From Flavobacteriales bacterium (GTDB lineage: Bacteria > Bacteroidota > Bacteroidia > Flavobacteriales_F > PHOS-HE28), in assembly GCA_016717305.1 (NCBI GenBank), contig JADKFY010000019.1:34547-98546 (forward strand): 64,000 bases of DNA. The letters run 5' to 3'. The first letter of the stretch is position 1. The number at the start of each line of letters is the position of its first letter. Both the position numbers and the translations under genes were made by a program. The notes below the pieces were generated by a model that saw only the letters and a list, made by a program, of their open reading frames with translations, was not told the DNA's origin and searched no databases. Shown in pieces: positions 18,610 to 27,509 of the stretch.

Positions 18610-20100
18610 TTATTGCGCAGCGGAATAATAGGCCGCGAAGTCGTTGATCAATGCCGTGTAGAAAAGTTCACCCACTTTCTTGGATCCCTGCGGGCTGAAA
18701 TGTGTGTAGTCGGTTGCGGCCAAGGGTGGGTCGGCCTCCACCCAGCTCACCATGCTGTTGCGCCCGCCCATGGCCTCGTACATGTCCCAGAACACGGCTC
18801 CTTGCGCAAGGCTATTGCTCTTCAGCGCATCGCGAACTTCCTCCAAATAGGGCCGCGTTACATAATTCTCGCCTTCCTTGATGCTCATATCGCTGGGGCC
18901 GATAACGATAACACTAACACCGGGTATCATCTTCCTGAACCGTGCGATCTGTGCCCCGAAATACCTGCCATACTGGGCTGCTTCCTCGGCATTTTTCAGA
19001 TTCGGGAGCACGTTGCCACCGTATTGCAGGATCAAGAGCTTGACGTCCAATTCCTTGTACATCCTACCGAGCAAAGTTTGATCGGCTTTGCGGAATTCGT
19101 AGCCGGCGCCTCCTCGTGCCGCAATGTTGTCCACTCCTAAACCTGAGCGTCCGTCAAGTGCAATTCCGAAAACATCAGGACTGTCCGCACCGCTGAAGGT
19201 GATGGTGATCTCGCTCGGGGTGCTGGTGAATTTCCACTGACGTACCACCATTGAATTGGTCGGTTGGACCACCTCACTGCTTACCAACTCTTCCCCATTT
19301 CGGAGCTCGATCGTAACGGGTGCGCGATGCCAACCATAGAACAGTTCGCACGTGCTGTACTGCTGCGCTTTCCCGTATGCCCTGCGTAACGGTCGCAAGG
19401 TGATCGTTGCTTCGTGCAACACCGTGTCGGGAGCAATACTGTCCGGTAGAATAGGGGTGAAGCGGGAGAAGGACGAGAGCGCACCGTAGCGGGCGTGGTG
19501 CTGGGTGGGATCTTTCCTTCCCATAACACTATAACGCAACCAATTGTCCGAGATGATCCGATCGATGCTGAAGCTGTTCACGATATCCGCGACAGAAAAT
19601 AGGCCTGGGCCGGACCCACCAAATTGTGACTGTAGTTTGTTCCGGATGTATGACGTGATCCGATCGCCTTCCAATTGCGAATCACCATAGTGCATGATCC
19701 GGATCGGTTGTGTTCCATTGTGAGCATTCTGCAATTGGGCGAAAAGCGGCCACAACACTTGCTTATCGTCGTTCGGGTAGTGCAAGGCAATGCGTTCTTC
19801 CAAAGGGCGAAGAGCAGCACTATCGAAGACGAACGGTTCAGTTCCTGCAAGTGCGTCGGCCATCAAGCTATCCGCGAGTGCTTCCGTGTCGGTGATCGCC
19901 GCGGAGTCCGTCGTTACAGCAAGGATGTCGCTGATGTCAACTTCCGCCTTCGGTTCAGGGAAGAGCACCTGTTGCGCAGATGGTAGGCGTAGGGTGAGGG
20001 TATCGCCAAGTCGGATGCCTTCAGCCGGAACAAGTGAACCGATCACGGCCAAGCCCACCATTACTGCCAAAAGGAACAGCAGCACGTGGATCGGCCTCAT
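18610..20100 (-). CDS. Membrane-anchored SGNH/GDSL-type esterase
   Basis: A 496-aa protein with one N-terminal membrane helix (VLLFLLAVMVGLAVIGSLV). After a linker of about 80 residues comes an SGNH domain with block I IRIMHYGDSQLEGDR (Ser141), a Gly/Asn block in LQYGGNVLPN, and the Asp-x-x-His pair in TDYTHFSPQGSKKVG near residue 470. A beta-rich module of about 150 residues is inserted between blocks. The ATG overlaps the stop of the LysM/MltD-like gene (ATGA). With the second SGNH gene and the MBOAT gene it forms an O-acetylation set; peptidoglycan is a plausible target because of the LysM partner, but this is inference. Confidence 0.85.
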   Translation of the reverse strand: MRPIHVLLFLLAVMVGLAVIGSLVPAEGIRLGDTLTLRLPSAQQVLFPEPKAEVDISDILAVTTDSAAITDTEALADSLMADALAGTEPFVFDSAALRPLEERIALHYPNDDKQVLWPLFAQLQNAHNGTQPIRIMHYGDSQLEGDRITSYIRNKLQSQFGGSGPGLFSVADIVNSFSIDRIISDNWLRYSVMGRKDPTQHHARYGALSSFSRFTPILPDSIAPDTVLHEATITLRPLRRAYGKAQQYSTCELFYGWHRAPVTIELRNGEELVSSEVVQPTNSMVVRQWKFTSTPSEITITFSGADSPDVFGIALDGRSGLGVDNIAARGGAGYEFRKADQTLLGRMYKELDVKLLILQYGGNVLPNLKNAEEAAQYGRYFGAQIARFRKMIPGVSVIVIGPSDMSIKEGENYVTRPYLEEVRDALKSNSLAQGAVFWDMYEAMGGRNSMVSWVEADPPLAATDYTHFSPQGSKKVGELFYTALINDFAAYYSAAQ

Positions 20101-21554
20101 GGGCGCGGGATCTTCAGCTTTTGCCCAGGTGTAATGCGTGCATCAATGCCGTTCGCTTCCATGATGTGGTGTGCTGTAACACCCGGGAAACGCTGCGCAA
20201 TACGGTACAGCGAGTCGCCGGACTGGACGGTATACGTGGCAAACCCGATACCCTTGTCAGCCAGTCTTTCCTTCCCATCGGTGACCAATTTGGGCTTGGT
20301 GCTGTTCGTAGGACCGTCAACATCGCTCTGGTCATTGATCAGCTTGGGCTTTGCCGACACCACCTCTCGTTTCTTCTGGTGTATCAGCAATCGCTTTCCC
20401 ACGTAGATCCGATCGCTGCGTAAACTGTTCCACGCTTTCAATTGTCTAATGGACACATGGTATTTCGCCGCAATGCTTCCCAAGTTGTCCCCAGAGCGCA
20501 CTTTGTAACGGACAATGTTCGTGACCTCCACAGTGACTGGTTCCGGTTTTGGAGCTTCTTCGATCGCTTCGGCTATTGTGTTCAATGAATCGGAAAGGAT
20601 CAAGAACTTGGAGCGCATGCCTTCGGGTAGGTTGAACACCTGGGCTATCGGGATCGTGGGACCGATCAGTGTGGGATTGATCGCGTGCAATCGCCCTTCC
20701 GGAAGATCCAAGACACTGGCTACTGTGGTCCAAGGAATTGCGTGTGGCGCGGTGAGCGTGTCGGTCGCCTCCCAAGTGGTCATTTCATAGGCGCCCAAGC
20801 CCAATGTACCGGCGTTGTTCGTGAGGTGGATGAAGGCCATCAACAACGGCAGCACGTCTCGTTGGTCCGGTGTGAAATGCGGGTATAAGCTTCGGTAATC
20901 CGCTGCGCCACTGCTCCGCTGCTGTGCACGTGTAACATTGGCAGGCCCGCATGCGAAGGCCATGATCGCCATGCTCCAGTCCTGATAGCGAGTGTGCAGG
21001 TCCTTCAAATAGCGCACCGCCACTTTTGTGCTCTTCACATCATCGTGTCGTTCGTCCACCTCCGCAGTTACCTTCAACCCGTAGCGCAGTGCCACGGGGT
21101 AGTTGAGCATCCAAAGACCTGCTTCGCCGGACGTGCTTCCCGCTTGCGTATTCAACGCAGAAAGGGCCATGGGCAGGTACTTCAGGTCGGCGGGCAAGGA
21201 GTCCTTCCCCAATTCCTTTTCGATCAAGGGGAAATAGTTGTTCGCCAACCCCAACAAAACCCGGAAATGTTCACGTAATGGTTGCCCGTATTGGTCGGCA
21301 TATCGGATCACGGCGCTGTCCGCGAAAACGGGGATGCTCGGCGCTTCAAGGGTCAACTTGGTATAGAGATCACGTGTGTCCACCGCGCGCACCACACCCC
21401 GCCCAACGCCACCATGCAACTCCTTCAACTGGTGTTGCACCATCCAGCTTGACATTAAGGTGTCCGTGCGCCAAGTGGTTTGCGCCAACGACACATTAAC
21501 AAAGCCCAGAACAGCTCCGATCAAAAACAACGGTATTGAACGTGAAATACGCAT
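20097..21554 (-). CDS. MltD-like lytic transglycosylase homologue with two LysM domains, catalytic Glu missing
   Basis: A 485-aa exported protein (signal peptide to about residue 25). Residues 85-260 align with the MltD-type SLT domain: GEAGLWML at 143-150, RYGL at 157-160, DERHDD, and ACGPANV at 201-207 in place of NAGPGNV. Where active enzymes have Y-x-P-x-x-E-S-x-x-N-P, this protein reads YLPMALSALN (126-135), so the catalytic glutamate is Leu131. Two LysM repeats follow, at about 345-388 and 442-484. It is likely a peptidoglycan-binding but inactive protein. It is the first gene of the SGNH-SGNH-MBOAT string, with an ATGA overlap to the next gene, so it may target O-acetylation to murein. 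Confidence 0.85.
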   Translation of the reverse strand: MRISRSIPLFLIGAVLGFVNVSLAQTTWRTDTLMSSWMVQHQLKELHGGVGRGVVRAVDTRDLYTKLTLEAPSIPVFADSAVIRYADQYGQPLREHFRVLLGLANNYFPLIEKELGKDSLPADLKYLPMALSALNTQAGSTSGEAGLWMLNYPVALRYGLKVTAEVDERHDDVKSTKVAVRYLKDLHTRYQDWSMAIMAFACGPANVTRAQQRSSGAADYRSLYPHFTPDQRDVLPLLMAFIHLTNNAGTLGLGAYEMTTWEATDTLTAPHAIPWTTVASVLDLPEGRLHAINPTLIGPTIPIAQVFNLPEGMRSKFLILSDSLNTIAEAIEEAPKPEPVTVEVTNIVRYKVRSGDNLGSIAAKYHVSIRQLKAWNSLRSDRIYVGKRLLIHQKKREVVSAKPKLINDQSDVDGPTNSTKPKLVTDGKERLADKGIGFATYTVQSGDSLYRIAQRFPGVTAHHIMEANGIDARITPGQKLKIPRP

Positions 21555-21739
21555 GGTCCAAAACGTAAAACAATTCCACTGGACACTATAACGCGTTGCA
21601 GGCCATCGGAATTCTCCACGCTCCAGTGTTGAGAGATGTACGTTGAACGACCCCCTCCTCGGATCGGTCGCAGTGGACGCGGATCACGACAGACAGGTCG
21701 AAGGTGATCTTCTGAACTGTGGTCCCGAACTTTGTACCC

Positions 21740-22498
21740 ATGAAAAGTTGGTCCAGCCTTCTTGTGGCAACTCTCGTCCTACCCATCACCGCATTTTCCC
21801 AATTGCAACGCGTCCCAGAACGCGCACCCATGGAACACCCTTCAACCAAAATGACCGTAGAGATCTGGAGTGATGTCGTTTGTCCCTTCTGTTACATCGG
21901 CAAGCGCGAATTTGAACGTGCATTGGAGCGCTTTCCGCATAAGAATGAAGTGGAAGTGGTGTGGAAGAGCTTTGAGCTGGATCCCAATGCCCCTGAACGT
22001 AGCGAACATGACATGTACGGTATGCTGGCGGCCAAGTACGGCGGCACCCGTGAAGATGCTGCGGCCCGCGTGGAGGGCGTGGTGCAACGTGCGAAAAGCG
22101 TTGGCTTGGAGTATCAAATGGACAAGGCTGTGATCGGGAATTCATTTCAAGCACAGCGGTTGATCCAATTCGCCAAGACCAAGGGAATGGGAGCGGAGGC
22201 CGAGGAACGATCGTTCAAAGCCTATTTCATGGAAGGGGCGCAATTATCCGATCGGTCAACGCTGATCGGTCTTGCAAAAGAGATCGGTTTGGATGCTGCA
22301 GAAGTGGAAACCGTTCTGACGTCCGATGCATTCGCTGATGAAGTTCGTGCGGATGAACGCGAAGCACAGCAACTGGGCATACAAGGCGTTCCCTTTTTCG
22401 TGCTGGACCGGAAGTACGCGGTGAGCGGAGCCCAGTCCAGTGATCATTTCCTAGGTGCCTTGGAACAAGCATGGGAAGAACGTGCTGAGAAGCAGTGA
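21740..22498 (+). CDS. DsbA-family (FrnE-like) thioredoxin-fold oxidoreductase
   Basis: A protein of 252 aa from the ATG at 21740. The thioredoxin fold with helical insertion begins at MTVEIWSDVVCPFCYIG, with the redox motif C48-P-F-C51. Later come the FrnE-type RLIQFAKTKG and the cis-Pro segment GIQGVPFFVLD near the end. The chosen start adds a hydrophobic leader (SSLLVATLVLPITAFS) that would export the protein. Most FrnE relatives are cytoplasmic and would start at about 21851, so the location is uncertain. It may act in disulfide exchange or as a 2-hydroxychromene isomerase-like protein. Confidence 0.85.
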   Translation: MKSWSSLLVATLVLPITAFSQLQRVPERAPMEHPSTKMTVEIWSDVVCPFCYIGKREFERALERFPHKNEVEVVWKSFELDPNAPERSEHDMYGMLAAKYGGTREDAAARVEGVVQRAKSVGLEYQMDKAVIGNSFQAQRLIQFAKTKGMGAEAEERSFKAYFMEGAQLSDRSTLIGLAKEIGLDAAEVETVLTSDAFADEVRADEREAQQLGIQGVPFFVLDRKYAVSGAQSSDHFLGALEQAWEERAEKQ

Positions 22499-22540
22499 TC
22501 AGTTTGCAATACCCAGTGTTGTGCCATGCACAAATCGCCC

Positions 22541-23500
22541 CTAATGTTGGTCGATGTATGCCTCGCCACTATCGGTGCTGCGTGCATCTGGCAAGAACGT
22601 CCACAACGCGGCGGGCAACACGAAATAGCATAACGGCAACAGCAACCGCGTTTCAGTAATGATCCCGATGAACATGTTGGGGATCAGGAAGAGCGGGATC
22701 GTCAATAAGCACCGTTGAAGGAACACGGGCAATTGCTTGTACTGAATGAAAGCAAGCACCCAGAACACGCCAAGGAAAAGGACCACACTGTCCAATGCCA
22801 TCAAGTTGGCTTGCCAATGCCAACCGCCGCCTAAATACGGCTGATCGCGCGTGATGTAACGGATTGCGCCCACCGTGAGCAAGCCAGGTAGGCCCAACAG
22901 AAATGCCGTTCCGCAAAGCCGCGCCAACGGGGCGAACGCCCAGGAACGGAAATTCACGAACAAGTACACTGCCGGTAGAAAGAGCATCGTCTCGTTGTTC
23001 AACCCGCCGAACCAAATGATGCCTGCAAATAGCGCCAGCCTTCCTTCCCGCATGGCCCACAATGCAGCAACGAAGGTGAAGGCCAACAGGGGAGCACTCT
23101 CCTGAAGATCGCCTTGGAAGGTGAAGGCGGTGAGCAGTGCGAAGAGGACAACCGCGAGCAAAGCGGCCGTATTGTTCAGCCACCGCGAACTGGACCTGTG
23201 AAAGGTAAAGAAGGCCAACGTGGTGAAGACCAAACGCTGCATGCCATAAGCCGTGTGCAGTTGTACAGGAAGGATCCGCGTTAGCAATTCCGGTATGCCC
23301 CACTGCAAGAGCCGACTCTGCTCATTGTTGTAGTACTTGAACTGGACCAATAACGCTTGGATCTGCTCCAAGGTGCCATCGTCCCAATGCGAGGTGGTGG
23401 CCGTTTTCAGGCGGAAAGTGACGTAGGCCAAGAATGCGCAGACAGCGAAGATCCAAGCCGGGTGTTGGAAGTTGAACGGCGTCTTACGATCGTTGCTCAT
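22541..23500 (-). CDS. Hypothetical polytopic membrane protein
   Basis: A 319-aa protein with about nine transmembrane helices and few charged loops. I do not recognise the family. The first periplasmic loop (TTSHWDDGTLEQIQALL) has an acidic pair, and the following segment resembles the start of DUF6056/GT-C membrane proteins, so a glycosyltransferase-like role is possible. It stands alone between the convergent DsbA-like gene and the arginase-family gene, which starts beyond its 5' end in the same direction. Confidence 0.65.
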   Translation of the reverse strand: MSNDRKTPFNFQHPAWIFAVCAFLAYVTFRLKTATTSHWDDGTLEQIQALLVQFKYYNNEQSRLLQWGIPELLTRILPVQLHTAYGMQRLVFTTLAFFTFHRSSSRWLNNTAALLAVVLFALLTAFTFQGDLQESAPLLAFTFVAALWAMREGRLALFAGIIWFGGLNNETMLFLPAVYLFVNFRSWAFAPLARLCGTAFLLGLPGLLTVGAIRYITRDQPYLGGGWHWQANLMALDSVVLFLGVFWVLAFIQYKQLPVFLQRCLLTIPLFLIPNMFIGIITETRLLLPLCYFVLPAALWTFLPDARSTDSGEAYIDQH

Positions 23501-23531
23501 TCAATTCCTTTTCCTCTACGGTCCGCAGTAA

Positions 23532-24581
23532 TTAGCGCGGTGCGGCCAGCACTCCGCAGAGGTGGAACAACAAGCGCGCGCCCACGTTCGCATCCCAATC
23601 GTCATGCTTGCCCGGTGTTACTTCCACCATATCGAAACCGATGATCGTGCGACCACTGGCCGCCAATTTGGACAGGAGGTAAGTGGCTTCCTCGTATTGG
23701 AATCCGCCCGGAACAGGTGTACCTGTGTTCGGGCAAAGCGTTGGGTCCAGACCATCGATATCGAAACTGATGTGGACCTTGTCCGGCAAGCCATTGATGA
23801 TGGCATCGCATTGTTCACGCCATGTGACCCCATCGAATTGTTGCCTGCGAACATCCGCACTGCGCACCACGCGGACCCTTCCCTTTTCCTTGAGGAACAC
23901 GGTGTTCTCCGCTTCACAGAAATCGCGTATGCCAACGCTTACGATCCGTTCAAGTTGCGGAATGGCCAGCGCATTGTACATGATGCTCGCATGGCTATAC
24001 GTGAATCCTTCGTAGGCTTTGCGGAGGTCCAAATGCGCATCGATGTGCAGGATCCCGAATTTCTTGTGGCGCGCGGCATGTGCTCGGTAAAATCCGAGTG
24101 GCGTGCTGTGGTCTCCTCCAACAAGACCGACCAATTTCTTTTTGTCCAGCCAATAGCCGGTACGCTGTTCCACCCAATCGTTCATCACCGCACATTCGGC
24201 GTTGATCAACTTCAATGCTTTTGCCGCGCGGGTCTTCTTCTTGTCATCGCCGCCCTTCACGAGCAGATCGATCACATGTTGTGCATCCTTTTTCAGATCA
24301 TCACTTTGTTCCTGCAAAGCGGTTGGCAATTCATCCATGGCGATGCCTCGCTTCCATAGTTCCGGGAACTCGCGATGGAAAAGATCGACCTGGAAACTCG
24401 CTTCAAGGATCGCAGCTGGACCGTGCGAAGTGCCACCTCCATAGCTCGTGGTCACTTCCCATGGAACGGGGACGATCACTACATCCGCTTCTGCCGTGGT
24501 GAACGGCAAGCCGTAGATACCGGCATCCGCAGCTCCTGGGCCGTTCGGGTCGAATTGTTTGATCTTGGCGGCTTTGCTCAT
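23532..24581 (-). CDS. Arginase/agmatinase-family ureohydrolase
   Basis: A 349-aa protein with all manganese-ligand motifs of the ureohydrolase fold: VGGDHSTPLG, HIDAHLDLRKAYEG and FDIDGLDPTLCPNTGTPVPG. These bind the binuclear Mn cluster that hydrolyses a guanidino or formimidoyl group. Arginase, agmatinase and formimidoylglutamase cannot be separated by eye. A charged insert (about residues 105-130, GGDDKKKTRAAKA) is typical of a Bacteroidota subgroup. The ATG at 24581 was chosen over an upstream in-frame start at 24659 because homology begins there. It appears monocistronic. Confidence 0.9.
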   Translation of the reverse strand: MSKAAKIKQFDPNGPGAADAGIYGLPFTTAEADVVIVPVPWEVTTSYGGGTSHGPAAILEASFQVDLFHREFPELWKRGIAMDELPTALQEQSDDLKKDAQHVIDLLVKGGDDKKKTRAAKALKLINAECAVMNDWVEQRTGYWLDKKKLVGLVGGDHSTPLGFYRAHAARHKKFGILHIDAHLDLRKAYEGFTYSHASIMYNALAIPQLERIVSVGIRDFCEAENTVFLKEKGRVRVVRSADVRRQQFDGVTWREQCDAIINGLPDKVHISFDIDGLDPTLCPNTGTPVPGGFQYEEATYLLSKLAASGRTIIGFDMVEVTPGKHDDWDANVGARLLFHLCGVLAAPR

Positions 24582-24724
24582 GGTCGGGCGTGTTAGGTCG
24601 GCGAAGTTAAGTGCGAGCCGTTGTGTGGTCCTTTCAAGAAATGGAACCGCCCCGATCACATAGTGACCAGGGCGTGAATGGACCTCAACCCCTCGTTGCG
24701 TCCAAGGCCGTAGGGCGGCTCCTT

Positions 24725-26542
24725 TTACAGGTTGTGGAACATCAAGCCAAGGAAATTCGGCATCAATGAAGCTTTGCGTTCCCGTGTTCGGTCATTCGTT
24801 CCCGCGCTTACCACCGTATTCTTGGTCGCGGACGGAACGTTCTTCTTGTCCGAGGTGCGGTCTTCCTTCGGAGTTGGCGGAGTTGGCATGGGTAGGACCT
24901 CATCGGGAACCTGCTCAGGTGCAATGTCCATGCTCAATCCACGACGCGTCATGGTCCAGGTCCGATCCGGCATGTCGCCGTCGTAAGTGTTGGTCACGTT
25001 GGCTATATCATCCAGCAAAGGACCCGTGCCACTTCCTAGGTGAATGGCCTTTCCTAAGGGAACCTCGATCACACAGTGGGCCCGTTGCACCCTGAATTTG
25101 TCGGCCTTCGGAAAGGCCAGCCATTGGCTCAGGAACAGCACTGAATCCACCTGTTGCAGGGTGAACCCGATGTTCGATGCACGGGTCTGCGCTTCTTTGT
25201 AGCTGCGGCCTTGCGCGGTGCGTTCCACATAGAAGTGGAAGAGGCTATCAGGGCTGCGTTGAACATCCAAACCGACCCAACAGATGCGTATGCTGTCCTT
25301 CTGCATCACGAACCCGTCCATGCTCCAGTCCACACTGCCGTGGTTGTAGCGGAAGTGTTTCCGTTGACCTTGGCCAACAGGGTCCAAATTCTCCAAGTAG
25401 AGCGTTTGACCGGTGGGCTGGATCAAGGGTACTTCAAGGTCCACCGTTTCGTGCTTGCTGAAATCAGCACCGACGAAGGAGGCGGTTACAATAACCACGA
25501 TCAACGCGGCCACCCAAGCAAGCCCCAAGGTCCACCCGAGCCAACGCGGAGTGCGCGTCTCGAACACCAGACGAAGCCCACCTAGCATAATGCCGATCAC
25601 CGGGATAAGGCCCAAAAGAAAGACCGCGACCAACGACCAAATGCTTTGCCAAGGGCTGCTGAAGAGCATGCCGGCCAGCGCGAACGGACCGCCACTTTCC
25701 CATCCGTCGGTGCTGCCGTATTGAAGGGTGCCGGTGCCGATCAAACCACCGATCATGGCCATGGCCCAGAAGAACCCGAAAAGCAACAAGGCAACACCGA
25801 TCACTTTCTTGATCACCGTGCCGAGACCACTTCCCAAGCGGTCCGCGTGACCCCGGAAACGGGCCTTGCCATCCGCAGTGTTCCACTTCCTTCCCAGCTC
25901 ATCCACTTCCTTGGCCATGCGCTCGGCACTGGACTTCACTTTTTCCGCTCCTTCTTCAAAGGTCTTTTTCAGGTTGTCCACGGTAACGGGTTCACCCTGC
26001 ATCATCAAGCGTTCCGCAGCGGTCTCCGCTTTCGGTACCAGGATCCACATGAGGATGTAGATCAACACAGGCGAGCCCTTACCCAAAAGGAACAACGCGA
26101 TGAAGGCCAAACGCAGCCACAAAGGGTCGATGTTGAAGTAGGCGCTTAGACCTCCGAATACGCCGCCGATCCATTTGTCATCGGGATCACGGAACAGCCG
26201 CTTGTGCCTGCGTTGGCCACTGCTTGTGTGGTGGCTCTGATCACTGTTGGGCCTTGCCGTATCCTGTGCAGTTTCGGCATCGCCCATGTAATCCTCCGGC
26301 TGGCCCATTACGGTGATCACGTGTTCCACATCGGTCACGTTCAGCACTTGGCGCTTACCGGCCAACCGTTCCGTGAAAAGCTCGGCGATCCGTGCCTCGA
26401 TGTCCGCCATGATCTCTTCACGGCCATCGCTGCCGCTGAATTGGGCACGAATGCTGGCGAGGTAACGCTGCATTCTGTCAAAAGCGTCCTCTTCGATGTG
26501 GAACACCGTGCCGCTGATGTTGGCTGTCAATGTCTTTTTCAT
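24725..26542 (-). CDS. PspC-domain membrane protein
   Basis: A 605-aa protein. The N-terminal 100 residues (HIEEDAFDRMQRYLASIRAQ) form the helical cytoplasmic domain found in Bacteroidota PspC proteins. A PspC domain follows at about 115-180 (DKWIGGVFGGLSAYFNIDP, then a membrane helix). Several more membrane segments lie at about 240-360, and a beta-rich domain occupies the last 230 residues. PspC proteins respond to envelope stress. The gene begins 5 bp after the PadR-family gene, a standard pairing in this phylum, and is probably autoregulated with it. Confidence 0.9.
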   Translation of the reverse strand: MKKTLTANISGTVFHIEEDAFDRMQRYLASIRAQFSGSDGREEIMADIEARIAELFTERLAGKRQVLNVTDVEHVITVMGQPEDYMGDAETAQDTARPNSDQSHHTSSGQRRHKRLFRDPDDKWIGGVFGGLSAYFNIDPLWLRLAFIALFLLGKGSPVLIYILMWILVPKAETAAERLMMQGEPVTVDNLKKTFEEGAEKVKSSAERMAKEVDELGRKWNTADGKARFRGHADRLGSGLGTVIKKVIGVALLLFGFFWAMAMIGGLIGTGTLQYGSTDGWESGGPFALAGMLFSSPWQSIWSLVAVFLLGLIPVIGIMLGGLRLVFETRTPRWLGWTLGLAWVAALIVVIVTASFVGADFSKHETVDLEVPLIQPTGQTLYLENLDPVGQGQRKHFRYNHGSVDWSMDGFVMQKDSIRICWVGLDVQRSPDSLFHFYVERTAQGRSYKEAQTRASNIGFTLQQVDSVLFLSQWLAFPKADKFRVQRAHCVIEVPLGKAIHLGSGTGPLLDDIANVTNTYDGDMPDRTWTMTRRGLSMDIAPEQVPDEVLPMPTPPTPKEDRTSDKKNVPSATKNTVVSAGTNDRTRERKASLMPNFLGLMFHNL

Positions 26543-26547
26543 GGGGT

Positions 26548-26877
26548 CTATTTCCTACGGGTGGTCTTCTTAACTGCTTGCATCAATTCATCCCATTCCT
26601 GATCCAGTTCGTTCAGGAATTTCGTGCCCACTGGAGTTAGTGTGTAGTATTTGCGAGGTGGTCCGGATCTGGATTCCTCCCAACGATAGGTGAGCAGGCC
26701 GGCATCTTTCAATCGTGTAAGCAGGGGGTACAAAGTGCCTTCAACAACGATCAACTTCGCGTCCTTCAATTTCCCGATGATGTCCGAAGGATAAAGCTCG
26801 CCCTGTGATAAGGTGCCCAGGATGCAGTACTCCAGCACCCCTTTGCGCATCTGTGCTTTTGTGTTATCGACTCTCAT
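26548..26877 (-). CDS. PadR-family transcriptional regulator
   Basis: A 109-aa winged-helix protein. It opens MRVDNTKAQMRKGVLEYCIL, with recognition elements in SQGELYPSDIIGKL and LIVVEGTLYPLLTRLKDAGLL, and the wing RSGPPRKYYTLTPVG. All are hallmarks of PadR. The open frame reaches 26940, but the -7 promoter box lies there, so the ATG at 26877 is the start. It is the first gene of the PadR-PspC operon and probably represses it until an envelope signal arrives. Confidence 0.93.
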   Translation of the reverse strand: MRVDNTKAQMRKGVLEYCILGTLSQGELYPSDIIGKLKDAKLIVVEGTLYPLLTRLKDAGLLTYRWEESRSGPPRKYYTLTPVGTKFLNELDQEWDELMQAVKKTTRRK

Positions 26878-26937
26878 GGTCTGGTCTTGGACCGGCTTTC
26901 GTGATCGGGTGATCACTGCTCCGGTTCGTTGACGCAC

Positions 26938-26969
26938 CAAAGATACGTGTATGGGTTGGTACTATGCAA
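26938..26969 (-). promoter_or_regulatory. Promoter of the PadR-PspC operon
   Basis: On the minus strand a TTG (26967-26969) is followed after 21 bases by TATCTTTG (26938-26945), a perfect Bacteroidota -33/-7 pair. Transcription would start near 26932, about 55 bases before the PadR start codon. The direct repeat GCATACTACC/GCATAGTACC just upstream and across the -33 region could be a PadR operator. Confidence 0.65.
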
Positions 26970-27102
26970 CACAAGGTAGTATGCTTTGTGATGAGCGGTC
27001 ACCGAAAGAGGGTGAACGGAGGTGAGCGGATGGAAAGGGATCCCTTATGAAAGGAACCAGCAACCCATTCTTCCAAACTATCTTTCGGCCAACTCCACAC
27101 TC

Positions 27103-27474
27103 ATGGGCCGTCTTTGGAAATTCATCCTCTTTTTGTTGATCGTGATCGCTGTTGGAGGTTACTTCCGGTATTTCTGGGTATTCGGCACAGGAGTGAAGAG
27201 CGGCGAATTGAACTACATGGTCCACAAAGGGGTCATGTTCAAGACCTATGAAGGCAAAATGATACAAACAGGTATCCGCAGCCAGAACGCAACCCTGCAG
27301 AGCTTTGAATTCTTGTTCTCGGTGGAAGATCCCGAGATCGCAGAGCAACTGATGCGTCACAGTGGCAATCAATTCAACGTGCACTACAAGGAATACCTTG
27401 CCGCCCTTCCGTGGCGTGGACACACCAAATTCGTGGTGGACAGCATTGTTTCCATGGATGAGGTGAACCGGTGA
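27103..27474 (+). CDS. Small single-pass membrane protein, hypothetical
   Basis: A 123-aa protein with one N-terminal transmembrane helix (FILFLLIVIAVGGYFRYFWVF) and a small soluble domain. The segment GELNYMVHKGVMFKTYEGKM and the end LPWRGHTKFVVD are well conserved in small Bacteroidota proteins that databases sometimes mislabel 6-phosphogluconate dehydrogenase. No catalytic residues are visible. The ATG at 27103 gives the helix directly at the N-terminus; the frame is open earlier. It is followed 35 bp later by a GT39-like gene. Confidence 0.7.
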   Translation: MGRLWKFILFLLIVIAVGGYFRYFWVFGTGVKSGELNYMVHKGVMFKTYEGKMIQTGIRSQNATLQSFEFLFSVEDPEIAEQLMRHSGNQFNVHYKEYLAALPWRGHTKFVVDSIVSMDEVNR

Positions 27475-27509
27475 TAGACCCATGGACGAACACGTGAACG
27501 AAGTGTACA

